Of a stretch of DNA of 64,000 nt, positions 36,050-44,810 are shown piece by piece. Each line of letters starts with the position of its first letter. Position 1 is the first letter of the stretch. The position numbers and the translations under genes are program-made. The notes under the pieces were generated by a model. That model saw only the letters and a program-made list of their open reading frames with translations. It ran no database searches and had not been told where the DNA came from. The stretch lies in the NCBI RefSeq assembly GCF_028682455.1, contig NZ_JANHLD010000003.1, forward strand, positions 682,001 through 746,000. The letters run 5' to 3'. Origin of the DNA: Pseudomonas putida (GTDB taxonomy: Bacteria > Pseudomonadota > Gammaproteobacteria > Pseudomonadales > Pseudomonadaceae).

Positions 36050-36796
36050 TCACTTGTCCATAAACCCCTTGAGCATCTCGATCGGCAACGGAAACACGAT
36101 GGTCGACGACTTGTCCCCGGCGATGCTGCCCAAGGTCTGCATATAGCGCAGTTGCATGGCTCCCGGCTGGCGCCCGAGCATTTCGGCCGCCTGCATCAGC
36201 TTCTCCGATGCCTGCAGCTCACCCTCGGCATGGATCACCTTGGCCCGCCGTTCACGTTCGGCCTCGGCCTGGCGGGCAATGGCGCGAATCATCGACTCGT
36301 TGAGGTCGACATGCTTGATTTCGACATTGGCCACCTTGATCCCCCAGGCGTCGGTCTGGGCGTCGAGCACCTGGCGAATGTCGAGGTTCAGGCGTTCGCG
36401 TTCGGCCAGCAGCTCATCCAATTCATGCTTGCCCAGCACCGCGCGCAAGGTGGTCTGGGCCAGTTGGCTGGTGGCCGTGAGAAAGTCCTCGACCTGAATG
36501 ATCGCCTTCTGCGGGTCGAGCACGCGAAAGTAGATCACCGCGTTGACCTTCACCGAGACGTTGTCGCGGGTGATCACGTCCTGCGGCGGCACATCCAGCA
36601 CCACGGTGCGCAGGTCCACCCGGACCATCTGCTGGATACCCGGAATCAGCAGCACCAGCCCCGGCCCCTTGACCCGCCAGAAGCGGCCGAGCTGGAACAC
36701 CACGCCCCGCTCGTACTCGCGAAGGATGCGAAACGCCGACAGCAACAGCACTGCGGTCAATGCCAGCAGTGCGCCGAAGCCCAGTTCGAAAAACAT
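36050..36796 (-). CDS. Slipin, SPFH/stomatin-like membrane protein
   Basis: A 248-aa protein starting at 36796 (MFFELGFGALLALTAVLLLS); the frame is open further upstream into the NfeD gene, but this start follows that gene's stop directly and matches the family. One N-terminal membrane helix (about 5-24) precedes the SPFH domain (YERGVVFQLGRFWRVKGPGL; VDLRTVVLDVPPQDVITRDN) and a C-terminal helical oligomerisation part (RQAEAERERRAKVIHAEGEL). Bacterial slipins form membrane microdomain-type assemblies. The pairing with NfeD is conserved, and NfeD can cleave the slipin C-terminus in archaeal homologues. Confidence 0.92.
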   Translation of the reverse strand: MFFELGFGALLALTAVLLLSAFRILREYERGVVFQLGRFWRVKGPGLVLLIPGIQQMVRVDLRTVVLDVPPQDVITRDNVSVKVNAVIYFRVLDPQKAIIQVEDFLTATSQLAQTTLRAVLGKHELDELLAERERLNLDIRQVLDAQTDAWGIKVANVEIKHVDLNESMIRAIARQAEAERERRAKVIHAEGELQASEKLMQAAEMLGRQPGAMQLRYMQTLGSIAGDKSSTIVFPLPIEMLKGFMDK

Positions 36797-36798
36797 GC

Positions 36799-38172
36799 TC
36801 AGTCTCCTTGCGCCGCGGCGCTGACGTCCAGAAGTACGCCCTTGCGAGAGATCACCCGGACGCGTTGCCCCACCTGCAATGGCGTCTGGCACTGGGCCTG
36901 CCATTGCTCACCCTGTGCCTGGACGGACCCGATGAACGGGTCGCTGTCGTTCACCGCCATGACCGTGGCAAGGCTTCCCACCAGCCCGGCATCACCGCTG
37001 ACCAGCGCGCGCCTGCGCGCTTTCATGGCCATGCCCAGCACGCCGCCAAGCAGCAGCGCCGAAAGCACGGCCAGGAACAGGATCAACGGCAAGGGGATAC
37101 CGAAACCGGGGACGTCGGTGTCCATCAGGATCACCGCACCCACCACGAAGGCGACGATGCCGCCAAAGCCGACCACGCCAAAACTGGGCATGAACGCTTC
37201 GGCAATCATGAAGGCCACGCCCAGCAGAATCAGCCCGATACCGGCATAGCTCACCGGCAGCAGTTGCAAGGCATACAAGGCCAGCAGCAGGCAGATACCG
37301 CCAATCACCCCGCCCACGCCGGAACCTGGGCTCATGAACTCGAACATCAGGCCGTACACACCGATCATGATCAGAATCAGCGCCACGCTTGGGTTGGTGA
37401 CAACCGCCAGCAGCCGTGTGCGCCAGTCGGGCTGGCGCTCGATCAGCGGTGCGCTGGCGGTATCGAGCAGCACTGTTTGTCCGGCCGCCTCCAGGGACTT
37501 GCCGTCGAGCTGGCGCAACAGATCGGGCAGGTCGTTGGCCACCCGGTCGATCACTTTCAGGCGCAAGGCTTCACTCGCCGGCAGGCTCACGGCTTCACGT
37601 ACCGCCTGCTCGGCCCAGTCGGCGTTGCGCCCGCGCAGTTGGGCCAGCCCGCGGATATAGGCGGCCGCATCGTTGACCTGCTTGCGCGTCAGGGTGTCCT
37701 GTTCGTTCGGCGCGGGTTGCTTGTCGCCGGTCGGTGCCGCCGGCGGGGCGGCCGGGTCCTTGGGGGCGCCGGGCAGGCCGCCGATCTGCACCGGTGTGGC
37801 GGCGCCCAGGTTGGTGCCCGGGGCCATGGCCGCGACATGACTGGCATACAGGATGTAGGTGCCGGCACTGGCGGCCCGGGCGCCGCCAGGGGCGACAAAG
37901 CTTGCCACCGGTACGGGGCTGGCGAGGATTGCCTTGATGATCTCGCGCATCGAGCTGTCCAGCCCGCCCGGGGTGTCGAGGCGGATCACCACCAATTGCG
38001 CCTGCGCGGTCTTGGCGTGGTCCAGGCCACGCACCAGATAATCGGCACTGGCCGGACCAATGGCGCCGTCGATGCTCAGTACCAGCACCGGCTGGCCGGA
38101 CGCAGCCTGGCTGCCCGCAAGCCCGCCGAGCCACAACAGCAGTAGCAGGTATCGACACCAACGAGCGATCAC
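36799..38172 (-). CDS. NfeD-type membrane serine protease (long form)
   Basis: A 457-aa protein with a GTG start at 38172. A signal peptide (about 1-25) is followed by a ClpP-class serine protease domain (about 28-200) with nucleophile S102 in GGARAASAGTYI, four or more transmembrane helices (about 240-370) and a C-terminal OB-fold NfeD domain (about 390-455, GRVRVISRKG-like end). Its stop is 2 bp from the slipin start. The pair is thought to help membrane protein quality control. Confidence 0.92.
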   Translation of the reverse strand: MIARWCRYLLLLLWLGGLAGSQAASGQPVLVLSIDGAIGPASADYLVRGLDHAKTAQAQLVVIRLDTPGGLDSSMREIIKAILASPVPVASFVAPGGARAASAGTYILYASHVAAMAPGTNLGAATPVQIGGLPGAPKDPAAPPAAPTGDKQPAPNEQDTLTRKQVNDAAAYIRGLAQLRGRNADWAEQAVREAVSLPASEALRLKVIDRVANDLPDLLRQLDGKSLEAAGQTVLLDTASAPLIERQPDWRTRLLAVVTNPSVALILIMIGVYGLMFEFMSPGSGVGGVIGGICLLLALYALQLLPVSYAGIGLILLGVAFMIAEAFMPSFGVVGFGGIVAFVVGAVILMDTDVPGFGIPLPLILFLAVLSALLLGGVLGMAMKARRRALVSGDAGLVGSLATVMAVNDSDPFIGSVQAQGEQWQAQCQTPLQVGQRVRVISRKGVLLDVSAAAQGD

Positions 38173-38202
38173 CTGAATTCACCCGGTTTGTGCGTGTCCA
38201 AT

Positions 38203-38241
38203 AAGTTTAGTCCGCTGCCTCAGGCAGCACGGCCTAAACTT
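38203..38241. promoter_or_regulatory. Nested inverted repeat in the nfeD / ybaK-like divergent promoter
   Basis: AAGTTTAG (38203-38210) pairs with CTAAACTT (38234-38241), enclosing GCTGCC-TCA-GGCAGC (38214-38228). Its position between two divergent starts suggests an operator or structured leader rather than a terminator. No regulator gene is adjacent. Confidence 0.4.
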
Positions 38242-38273
38242 CAGAAGTGGGGGGCTACAACCGGAGGTGCATC

Positions 38274-38732
38274 ATGCGTATGGCAAAAACGCTGCAGCAG
38301 TGCCTGGACAAGGCTGGCTGCGACTACGACATCGTTCCTCACGCGCACTCATCCACCAGCCTGGAGTCGGCACGCATGGCGGGGGTGCCCGCCGAGCGGG
38401 TGGCCAAGTCGGTCATGCTCGACGACCGCCATGGCAATTACCTGATGGCCGTGCTGCCCGCCAACCGCCACCTGGACATGAGCAAGGTACAGGCCACCGG
38501 CCAGTGGCACATGACCTCGGAAAGCAACCTGCCCCACCTGTTTGGCGATTGCGAACGCGGCGCCATTCCGGCGATGGGGGATGCCTACTCGATCAAGATG
38601 CTGGTCGACCCGACCCTGACCCGCCAGGGCGATATCTATGTCGAGGCTGGCGATCACGACCACCTGATCCACATGAACATGACGCAGTACCTGAAACTGG
38701 TGCCGAACGCCGAAGTGCGCGAGGTTTGCTGA
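38274..38732 (+). CDS. YbaK/EbsC-type aminoacyl-tRNA deacylase
   Basis: A 152-aa protein starting at ATG 38274 (MRMAKTLQQCLDKAGC), 5 nt after a strong GGAGGT. The YbaK/ProX editing fold is visible: conserved lysine K45 in VAKSVMLD, then YLMAVLPANRHLDMSK, and the GAIPAMG loop near 107-113. Family members hydrolyse mischarged tRNAs in trans. The specific amino acid is unknown. DUF2789 follows on the same strand. Confidence 0.85.
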   Translation: MRMAKTLQQCLDKAGCDYDIVPHAHSSTSLESARMAGVPAERVAKSVMLDDRHGNYLMAVLPANRHLDMSKVQATGQWHMTSESNLPHLFGDCERGAIPAMGDAYSIKMLVDPTLTRQGDIYVEAGDHDHLIHMNMTQYLKLVPNAEVREVC

Positions 38733-38793
38733 TGATCAACCCACTGCCAGGCTGGCGTCGTGGATGCCCGGCCTGGCCCTAAGGAGCGACCCC

Positions 38794-39033
38794 ATGGAAG
38801 CACCCAACCATAAGTTCTCGGAATTGTTCAAACAGCTGGGCCTGCCCGACGATCCTGTCGGTATCGACCAGTTCATTACCAGCCATTCACCCCTCAAGGG
38901 CGACATAAAACTGGTGGATGCGCCGTTCTGGACACCGGCCCAGAAGGCCTTTTTGCAGGAGAGCGTGACCGAAGATGCCGACTGGGCGGTGATGTTCGAC
39001 CAGCTTAACGAGGCGCTGCGAAATAAACGCTGA
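38794..39033 (+). CDS. DUF2789 small protein
   Basis: A 79-aa protein starting at ATG 38794 (MEAPNHKFSELFKQLGLPDD), behind AAGGAG. The sequence matches the short helical DUF2789 family (motifs FITSHSPLKGDIKL, FWTPAQKAFLQESV, DWAVMFDQLNEALR). Cytoplasmic; function unknown. Confidence 0.85.
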   Translation: MEAPNHKFSELFKQLGLPDDPVGIDQFITSHSPLKGDIKLVDAPFWTPAQKAFLQESVTEDADWAVMFDQLNEALRNKR

Positions 39034-39098
39034 GCGGCACCTGATACCGGCGTTCGGCGTTGCTATGCTCAGAAAAAAACAACAGGGGGATAGCGCCA

Positions 39099-39737
39099 AT
39101 GAAAGATCCCTATGCCGTCGGTTTCTGGTGTGCCGTAACAGCCTTGGGTCTGCTGACCGTCGGTTATTTCTATGGTGTCAAACAGACTTACCAACTGCAT
39201 CAGGCGATGGTGTTCCTCTATGCCGCCGGGGGCGTGATCGGAGCGCTGGCCTTGACCGCGCTGGCCTGGATTGCCTGGCAGCAGTTGCGGGTCAGCAAGC
39301 GCCAACTGGCCCAGGGGCGCACGCTGGTCGCCATCTGGAATACCAAGGTGGCCTTGCGCCGGGTCGAGACCGTGTTCGACCGCTACTTCTGGGGCAGCTA
39401 CTGGCAGCCGGGGCGCACGTTCCAGGAAGTCATGGGCGAGCTTGAAGGCACGCCTCTGGAGCAAAGCCTCGAAGCCCTGAAACGTCAGTGCCGGGAGCTG
39501 GACAAGGAAACCCATGACCTGCGCCGTCACTGGCTGGACAACGCCCGAGAGCTGTCCACCGTTGCGACGGCGATGGCCCGCGAGCGGTATCAATTGGACT
39601 TGTGCGATTCACAGCAAAGCAGCGGTCGTGGTGGTGCGGTGCTCAACCGCGACCTGGAAGTGCTGGTGTACACCTGGTCGGCCCGCCTGCGCAGCTTCGA
39701 CCACCAGCTCGACGAGCTGGAGGGCGAATACCGCTGA
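39099..39737 (+). CDS. Two-helix membrane protein with long cytoplasmic helical tail, function unknown
   Basis: A 212-aa protein from ATG 39099 (MKDPYAVGFWCAVTALGLLT), 9 nt after AGGGGGA. Transmembrane helices lie at about 7-27 and 38-62 (AMVFLYAAGGVIGALALTAL). The remaining 150 residues are mostly charged helix with coiled-coil character (EALKRQCRELDKETHDLRRH). I do not recognise a family. It lies between DUF2789 and a convergent CBS gene, and nothing in the context suggests a pathway. Confidence 0.75.
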   Translation: MKDPYAVGFWCAVTALGLLTVGYFYGVKQTYQLHQAMVFLYAAGGVIGALALTALAWIAWQQLRVSKRQLAQGRTLVAIWNTKVALRRVETVFDRYFWGSYWQPGRTFQEVMGELEGTPLEQSLEALKRQCRELDKETHDLRRHWLDNARELSTVATAMARERYQLDLCDSQQSSGRGGAVLNRDLEVLVYTWSARLRSFDHQLDELEGEYR

Positions 39738-39752
39738 GGGCGTCGCGGCGCA

Positions 39753-40193
39753 TCAATCGCCGCGAATGTACTGTTCCAGCTGCAGGATCATGTTGGCCTG
39801 CTCGGCGATGGCTTCTTTGACAAGGTCACCGATCGACAGCAGGCCCAGCAGCTCGCCGTTCTCTACCACCGGCAGGTGACGCAGGTGGCTGTTGGTCATC
39901 ATGTTCATGCAGTACTCGATGTTCTGGTGCGGGTCCACCGTGATCACCGGCGCGCTCATGATCGCGCTGACAGGCGTGCCGACCGATGAGCGACCCTTGA
40001 GCACCATCTTGCGCGCATAGTCGCGCTCACTGACGATCCCCACTACATGCCCGCCCTCGACCACCGGCAGGGCGCCGACGTTCTTCTCGGCCATCAACTT
40101 CAGCGCATCGAGCACCATCTGGTTTGGGCCAATGGTATGAACCTGATGGTGCTGCTGGGCTTTGGTTTTAAGAAGCTGTGCCACGGTTTTCAT
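39753..40193 (-). CDS. CBS-domain protein (paired CBS)
   Basis: A 146-aa protein starting at 40193 (MKTVAQLLKTKAQQHHQVHT); the frame extends upstream but there is no plausible protein sequence there. Two CBS motifs form one Bateman module: about 15-65 (DALKLMAEKNVGALPVVEGG, VGIVSERDYARKM) and about 80-135 (MTNSHLRHLPVVENGELLGL). It is likely an adenylate- or NAD-ligand sensor. The stand-alone form has no attached enzyme, and the partner is unknown. Confidence 0.88.
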   Translation of the reverse strand: MKTVAQLLKTKAQQHHQVHTIGPNQMVLDALKLMAEKNVGALPVVEGGHVVGIVSERDYARKMVLKGRSSVGTPVSAIMSAPVITVDPHQNIEYCMNMMTNSHLRHLPVVENGELLGLLSIGDLVKEAIAEQANMILQLEQYIRGD

Positions 40194-40319
40194 AGAGGCC
40201 TCTGCAATGCTGGGAGTTGATGACGGCAGATACCTACAGAATCGTGTACAGATGGCCCTACGGCAAGGGAGAAAGCGGCATCGACCCGATTGAAAAACGT
40301 CATGGCCGGCAATCGCGCT

Positions 40320-40352
40320 GCCCCGCCGGGTTGTCACTCGACCCGGCGGGGC
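40320..40352. terminator. Hairpin after the DUF3857 gene
   Basis: GCCCCGCCGGGT (40320-40331) and ACCCGGCGGGGC (40341-40352) form a perfect 12-bp stem, 7 bp beyond the stop of the leftward gene at 40360. It is the probable end of the srf-associated run. The rest of the gap (40194-40319) shows nothing clear. Confidence 0.65.
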
Positions 40353-40359
40353 CTTTGGT

Positions 40360-42216
40360 TCAGCCCTTGTGCACGATCACCTGGCTGTTCAGGTCATTGA
40401 GCATGGCGTCTACCACAGGCCTCATCTTCTCGTAGTCGGCAATGCTGCAGACCGCCTTGGGGTAGTGGAAGTCCATGCGGCGCTTGACCACCACATTGTT
40501 GCCCTGCTGGGTGTACTCGGCGGAGTAGTCAATGAACTCGTCCTTGAGGGTCACCGTCTTGGGCGCGGCCAGAATCTTCACATCCGCCGGGAATTCGTAG
40601 CGGGCCTGCTCCTCGGTCACACCCGAGATACAGGTGAAGGGCTGGGTGCGTTGTTTCTCGGCGACAAAGCCGAACACGTTCTGGGCGATGCCACCGGCCA
40701 GGCTGGTGAGGGTCGGCACGCCGATCGGACCTGGCAGGTTGGCCAGGTTCTCGCTGCGACCGGTTATCTGGATTTCGAAGGCACCGCTGCCGTTGAGGTC
40801 GTCGCTGCTGGTCTTGCCGCTACCGGTCTGGCCGTAGGAGGCGAGGATCTGCTGGACCATCAGGTCGCGCTGGGCCGGGGTCATGTTGCGAACGCCCCAA
40901 CGGTTCAGCTCTGCCGCCCAGCCGTCGATCCTCGAGACATGCTGGAAGTCGGCTGCGCCACTGCCGGTCACGGTGAAGGTGGTGCTGTTTTGCACCTTGC
41001 TCAATTGCCTGGCCGGGGTGTGGCCCAGGGTGCCAGTGCGGGCCAGCAGGGTGGGTTTGTCCAGCACCGGCACCGGCAGGTAGCCGCTGGCGATGGATTC
41101 GACAGTGGAGTCCAGGTACAGGTCCAGGCTCGGGATGTAGGTGATCACATGGTTGATCACCCCCAGGGTGGCTACCTTGGGCAGCGCAAAGGCATTGCCC
41201 AGGTTGACCAGCGCCGGGGTGCTGTCGATGTCCACTGCGGCCAGCAGGGCTTCGAGCAGGGCGACATGGTCCTTGCAGTCGCCATAGCGATTGCTCAGTA
41301 CGGTATCGGCGGCATGGGGCACCACGCCACCGGCGCCGATGTACACCGCCACGTAGCGAATGTTGCGGCGCACCCAGTCGCCCAGCGCCAGGGCTTTGTC
41401 CCGTGGGTTGTCGAGCTTGGCGGTCAGCGAGTGGGCCAGTTCACGGATGGCCGGGGTGACTTCGGGTGTGGCCCGCGCGGCGTAGGCCTTGGCGAAAGCG
41501 CTGTAGTCAGCGAAGGTCGAAACGGCCAGGTACTTGCCGTAGTCCGAGTACGCTACGGCGCCCAATTCGACACGGGCATTGTCGCCCTGCACGTAGTCCC
41601 ACTGGTACACGGTGCGTCCGCCAGTAGTCTTGGGTGGCGTGGCCTTGAAGCCTCTGGCGTCGGCATGCAGCTTGAAGTCTGCCGGCAGATCGTAGATCTG
41701 GGTGAACTGTTTGGTCGGGTGGAACTGAGGCATTGTCAGGTCTTCGAACTGGCCGGGAAACAGCGGCGTCTTGCGCTGTTTCTTGACGCTCAGCACCAGC
41801 CGATCACCCACCGCCACCTCGGGGAAGATCACCACCTTGACCAGGCTGTCGTGGAACATCGGTGCTTGCGCCGACTGTTGCTCCTGTTGTTCCTTGATTT
41901 GCTCGGGGCCGACCACAACCTTGCGGCCGTCGGGCTTCTGGGTATAGGCCTGGAGTACCTCGAGGGTTTCCAGGGTGCGGTTGTAATACAGCGAATGCTG
42001 GGCGCGGTACTGGATTGCGCGCTCTTCGTTGATCAGGCTGACCAGCTCCTGCGTGGTCTCATAGCTGCCGTCGGCGGCAACGGTGGTGCGTTGAATGTCC
42101 TTTTCAATGGTGACAGAGGGGTCGGTGCCGTCATCGTTGGCCTGGGCCAGGTTGAGCATCAGCAAACAGCACAGCAGCCCGACCAGTCGGGTCGGGGTCA
42201 AAGCGAGGCGCTTCAT
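40360..42216 (-). CDS. Periplasmic DUF3857 / transglutaminase-like protein
   Basis: A 618-aa exported protein. A signal peptide (MKRLALTPTRLVGLLCCLLM, cleaved near AQA-ND at about 26) is followed by a DUF3857 beta-rich domain (about 45-225) and a transglutaminase-like domain with the full triad: Cys in RYGDCKDHV (about 313), His in GVINHVITY, Asp in LYLDST. A DUF2569-like beta C-terminus follows. Such proteins may cleave or cross-link cell-surface proteins, but no substrate is known. It is the last gene of the leftward run, separated from the vWA gene by 72 bp with a strong hairpin, so co-transcription is uncertain. Confidence 0.85.
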   Translation of the reverse strand: MKRLALTPTRLVGLLCCLLMLNLAQANDDGTDPSVTIEKDIQRTTVAADGSYETTQELVSLINEERAIQYRAQHSLYYNRTLETLEVLQAYTQKPDGRKVVVGPEQIKEQQEQQSAQAPMFHDSLVKVVIFPEVAVGDRLVLSVKKQRKTPLFPGQFEDLTMPQFHPTKQFTQIYDLPADFKLHADARGFKATPPKTTGGRTVYQWDYVQGDNARVELGAVAYSDYGKYLAVSTFADYSAFAKAYAARATPEVTPAIRELAHSLTAKLDNPRDKALALGDWVRRNIRYVAVYIGAGGVVPHAADTVLSNRYGDCKDHVALLEALLAAVDIDSTPALVNLGNAFALPKVATLGVINHVITYIPSLDLYLDSTVESIASGYLPVPVLDKPTLLARTGTLGHTPARQLSKVQNSTTFTVTGSGAADFQHVSRIDGWAAELNRWGVRNMTPAQRDLMVQQILASYGQTGSGKTSSDDLNGSGAFEIQITGRSENLANLPGPIGVPTLTSLAGGIAQNVFGFVAEKQRTQPFTCISGVTEEQARYEFPADVKILAAPKTVTLKDEFIDYSAEYTQQGNNVVVKRRMDFHYPKAVCSIADYEKMRPVVDAMLNDLNSQVIVHKG

Positions 42217-42243
42217 AAAGATCCTTCTCGTGTAGAGGAATTC

Positions 42244-42279
42244 CAGCGGACTGATTGGCGAATGCGAATCAGTCCGCTG
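42244..42279. terminator. Perfect 13-bp hairpin between vWA gene and DUF3857 gene
   Basis: CAGCGGACTGATT (42244-42256) and AATCAGTCCGCTG (42267-42279) pair perfectly around a 10-nt loop, 9 bp past the vWA stop. The minus strand lacks a T-tract after it; the plus strand reads TATTTTG. It is probably an operon boundary or mRNA-processing element. Confidence 0.55.
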
Positions 42280-42288
42280 TATTTTGCC

Positions 42289-43563
42289 TCAATTGCACCC
42301 CGACGCGCTGGAAACTTCCTGGCTGGCCTCTTGCAACGCGGCTGCCACGGCGGCGGCATCGTTGGCGGTGTACACCCGGCCACCGGTGTTCTTTGCCGCG
42401 CAGTTGGAGCCGGAGCTTGCGCTGATGTTGACGATGTTGATACGCAAGCGCGGTTGTTGCTCGGCGATCTGGCGCGACACCGCACACACGCTTTGCCCAC
42501 AGCTGTCACTGCCGTCGACGAACATGATGATCACCCCATCGCGGTTACGGCCGTTCATTCTCGCTGCGGCCGCTTCCAGGCTGATGCCCAGCGCGGTCCC
42601 GCCCTGGGGCTGCAACTGACTGATGCGCTGGGTCAGTTCGCCACGCTGGCTGGGGTCGAACACCCCATGATCCACCGGCGTGCGGCAACCATCGAAGGTC
42701 ACCAGGCGCATATCGATGCCCTGATGCAGGTTCTGGATCACGGTCGTGAGCGAGCTTTTGGCGACATCCATGCGCGAGACTCGCTGGTTGGTGTCATACG
42801 GCAAGAACTCCTCCACCAGCGGCACCTGGCGCAGCAAGGTGATGTACCACGCCTCGTTTTCGCGCTTGATCCGGATTCGCTCGTCCATCGACCCCGAGGT
42901 GTCGAGCACCACGGCAAACTCCGAGGCCTGGGAGTTGCCGCCCGGCGTACAGATCTGGGCTTGTGGGGTAAAGGTTATCCACAGTTGGCGCAACCACGGC
43001 CACCCCAGGTACAGCCCGTACAGCAGGGCGAGCAGCAACAGGCCCAGCAGCCAGGGCCACAGCACCAGCGGGCGGCGGGGAGGCACCGGGAGGGGCGGCG
43101 GCGGTGCGGGGGCGGGCCTGGGCGCGGCCATGGGCGGCGCAGGCGCTTTGGGTGCAATCGGTGCCTGCGCCGGTTGTGGCTGGCCCCAGCGCACCACCAG
43201 CGGCTCGCCATTGATGCTGTACAGGTTGTTCAGGTCCGGGGCGCCGATCAGCCTGGCCAGCGCTTGGGCAGCCGCACCCTGACCGCGTCGCTCGAGTTCC
43301 CGGGCCAACTGCTGGACCGCTGCCTGACGCTCTTCATAGCGCTGCAGCAGCACGGCCTGTTGCTGGCGCTCGAGGCTGGCGTAGAGATGCGGCTGGCCTT
43401 CCAGCGCCGTCCACCATTCCAGCACGCCATTGCTGCCCTGGCGCGGTGTGGCGTAGAGGTGGGCGATGCTGGGCGGAAAGTGCTGGCGTATGAGCCCCAC
43501 TGTCTGTTCAAGCGCCTCGGCGGCGTCCTGGTTGGCCTGGGTATCGCGCAGTACTCGTTGCAT
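42289..43563 (-). CDS. Membrane-anchored vWA protein with SrfA-like N-terminal domain (copy 1)
   Basis: A 424-aa protein with three parts. The N-terminal cytoplasmic domain (about 1-125; EWWTALEGQP, LYSINGEPLVVRWG) resembles that of SrfA. A Pro/Ala linker leads to a transmembrane helix (about 160-185, WPWLLGLLLLALLYGLYLGW). The periplasmic von Willebrand A domain has an intact MIDAS: DTSGS (about 221), threonine in GGTALG, Asp in MFVDGSDS. Several cysteines (DSCGQSVC, SNCAAKN, SGCN) suggest disulfides. It is a close paralogue of the next gene in layout and motifs, 12 bp away. Likely role: metal-dependent binding of a periplasmic partner. Confidence 0.85.
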   Translation of the reverse strand: MQRVLRDTQANQDAAEALEQTVGLIRQHFPPSIAHLYATPRQGSNGVLEWWTALEGQPHLYASLERQQQAVLLQRYEERQAAVQQLARELERRGQGAAAQALARLIGAPDLNNLYSINGEPLVVRWGQPQPAQAPIAPKAPAPPMAAPRPAPAPPPPLPVPPRRPLVLWPWLLGLLLLALLYGLYLGWPWLRQLWITFTPQAQICTPGGNSQASEFAVVLDTSGSMDERIRIKRENEAWYITLLRQVPLVEEFLPYDTNQRVSRMDVAKSSLTTVIQNLHQGIDMRLVTFDGCRTPVDHGVFDPSQRGELTQRISQLQPQGGTALGISLEAAAARMNGRNRDGVIIMFVDGSDSCGQSVCAVSRQIAEQQPRLRINIVNISASSGSNCAAKNTGGRVYTANDAAAVAAALQEASQEVSSASGCN

Positions 43564-43575
43564 GGTTTCGATTCC

Positions 43576-44799
43576 CTAGTCGCACTTGGCAGTGCCAGAC
43601 ACATCCTGGCTGGCCCCTTCCAGGGCCACCGCCAGCTGCGAAGCATTGTTTGCCGAATACACCCGGCCCCCGGTGCTGTCGGCGATGCAGTCGGCCAGGC
43701 TGTTGTTGCTGATGTTGATCAGGTTGACCTTGAGCCGCGGTTGCTCGCGGGCAATGCGTTGCGCCACGTCGCAGACGTTCTGGCCGCAACCGTCCGCGCC
43801 GTCGACGAACATCACGATCACGCCATCGCGCTCGCGACCATCCATGCTGCGCGCGGCCGCCTCGAGGCTGGCGCTCAGCGCCGTACCATCGTTGGCCACC
43901 AGCCCCTGGATGCCCTGGATCAACGCGGGTCGCTGGGCAAGGTTGAACACGCCGTGGTCTACCGGCGTGCGGCAGCCGTCGAAGGTCACGATGCGCATGT
44001 CGATGGCAGGGTGCAGGTCGTTGACCATCTGCGTCAGCGACTGTTTGGCCACCTCCATGCGCAGCGGGGCGTGGGTGATGCGGGACAGGCGTTCAAGATC
44101 CCGCTCTGGGTTGTCCTGGTTCTCGAAGAACCATTTTTCGTCCTCGAGCGTGGCGTCGACACTCAGTTGCATGGAGCCTGAGGTATCCAGTACCACCGAT
44201 AGCTGCGGTGGTTGTACCTGGGGATCCTTGACGCAGGCAAAGGGCTTTGCCGGCTCGCTGTGCAACCAGCGTTGCAGGTAGGGCCAGCCGAACCACAACG
44301 CCGCCAGCAGGGCCAGTAACGCCAGCAATGGCAGCAGGAACCACGGCAGCCAGATCCATTTGCGGCGGGACCTGGCCACAGGCCTGGCCGCTGGCGGTGG
44401 TGCCACGGCTGCAGGCTCACCCCAGCGCACCAGCAACGGGTAGCCGTTGACGCTGTAGAGGTTGTTCAGATCGGCCGGGCCGATAAGGCGGCGCAAGGCC
44501 GACGCGTCACTGGCCTGGCCACGGCTGTCCAGCTCGCCCGCCAGCTGGCGCAGGGCATCCTGGCGCTGCTCGTACAGGCTCAACAACGCCGCTTGCTGTT
44601 CGGCGCCTAGCTCGCCATATGAACGCGGCTGCCCCTCCAGCTCCGTCCACCATTCCCGCGCGCCGTCCTTGCCCGTACGCGGGAGGGCATACAACTGGGC
44701 AACGCTGGGGGGAAAGTGCTTGGTGATGATCGCGACTGTCTGTACGAGCGCGGCCAGGCCGTGGTGGTCCGGCCCGGCATCACGGGTAACCCGTTGCAT
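43576..44799 (-). CDS. Membrane-anchored vWA protein with SrfA-like N-terminal domain (copy 2)
   Basis: A 407-aa paralogue of the downstream protein. The N-terminal cytoplasmic domain has the same landmarks (EWWTELEGQPRSYGEL, LYSVNGYPLLVRWGEP). The transmembrane helix is at about 148-170 (WLPWFLLPLLALLALLAALW) and the periplasmic vWA domain carries an intact MIDAS (DTSGS about 202, DGTALS, MFVDGADGCGQ). Paired cysteines are conserved with copy 1. The ribosome site (AGGAC) begins one nucleotide after the T-tract of an intrinsic terminator, so expression of this gene and those downstream may depend on readthrough. Function inferred only: partner binding in the periplasm. Confidence 0.85.
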   Translation of the reverse strand: MQRVTRDAGPDHHGLAALVQTVAIITKHFPPSVAQLYALPRTGKDGAREWWTELEGQPRSYGELGAEQQAALLSLYEQRQDALRQLAGELDSRGQASDASALRRLIGPADLNNLYSVNGYPLLVRWGEPAAVAPPPAARPVARSRRKWIWLPWFLLPLLALLALLAALWFGWPYLQRWLHSEPAKPFACVKDPQVQPPQLSVVLDTSGSMQLSVDATLEDEKWFFENQDNPERDLERLSRITHAPLRMEVAKQSLTQMVNDLHPAIDMRIVTFDGCRTPVDHGVFNLAQRPALIQGIQGLVANDGTALSASLEAAARSMDGRERDGVIVMFVDGADGCGQNVCDVAQRIAREQPRLKVNLINISNNSLADCIADSTGGRVYSANNASQLAVALEGASQDVSGTAKCD

Positions 44800-44810
44800 G
44801 GTGATGTCCT

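Noticed and set aside
40369..44181. A 1270-codon plus-strand open frame
   Set aside because: It is antisense to the DUF3857 and vWA genes. The minus-strand genes carry clear domains, signal peptides and ribosome sites; the plus frame has Gly/His/Val/Gln-rich shadow composition typical of high-GC DNA.
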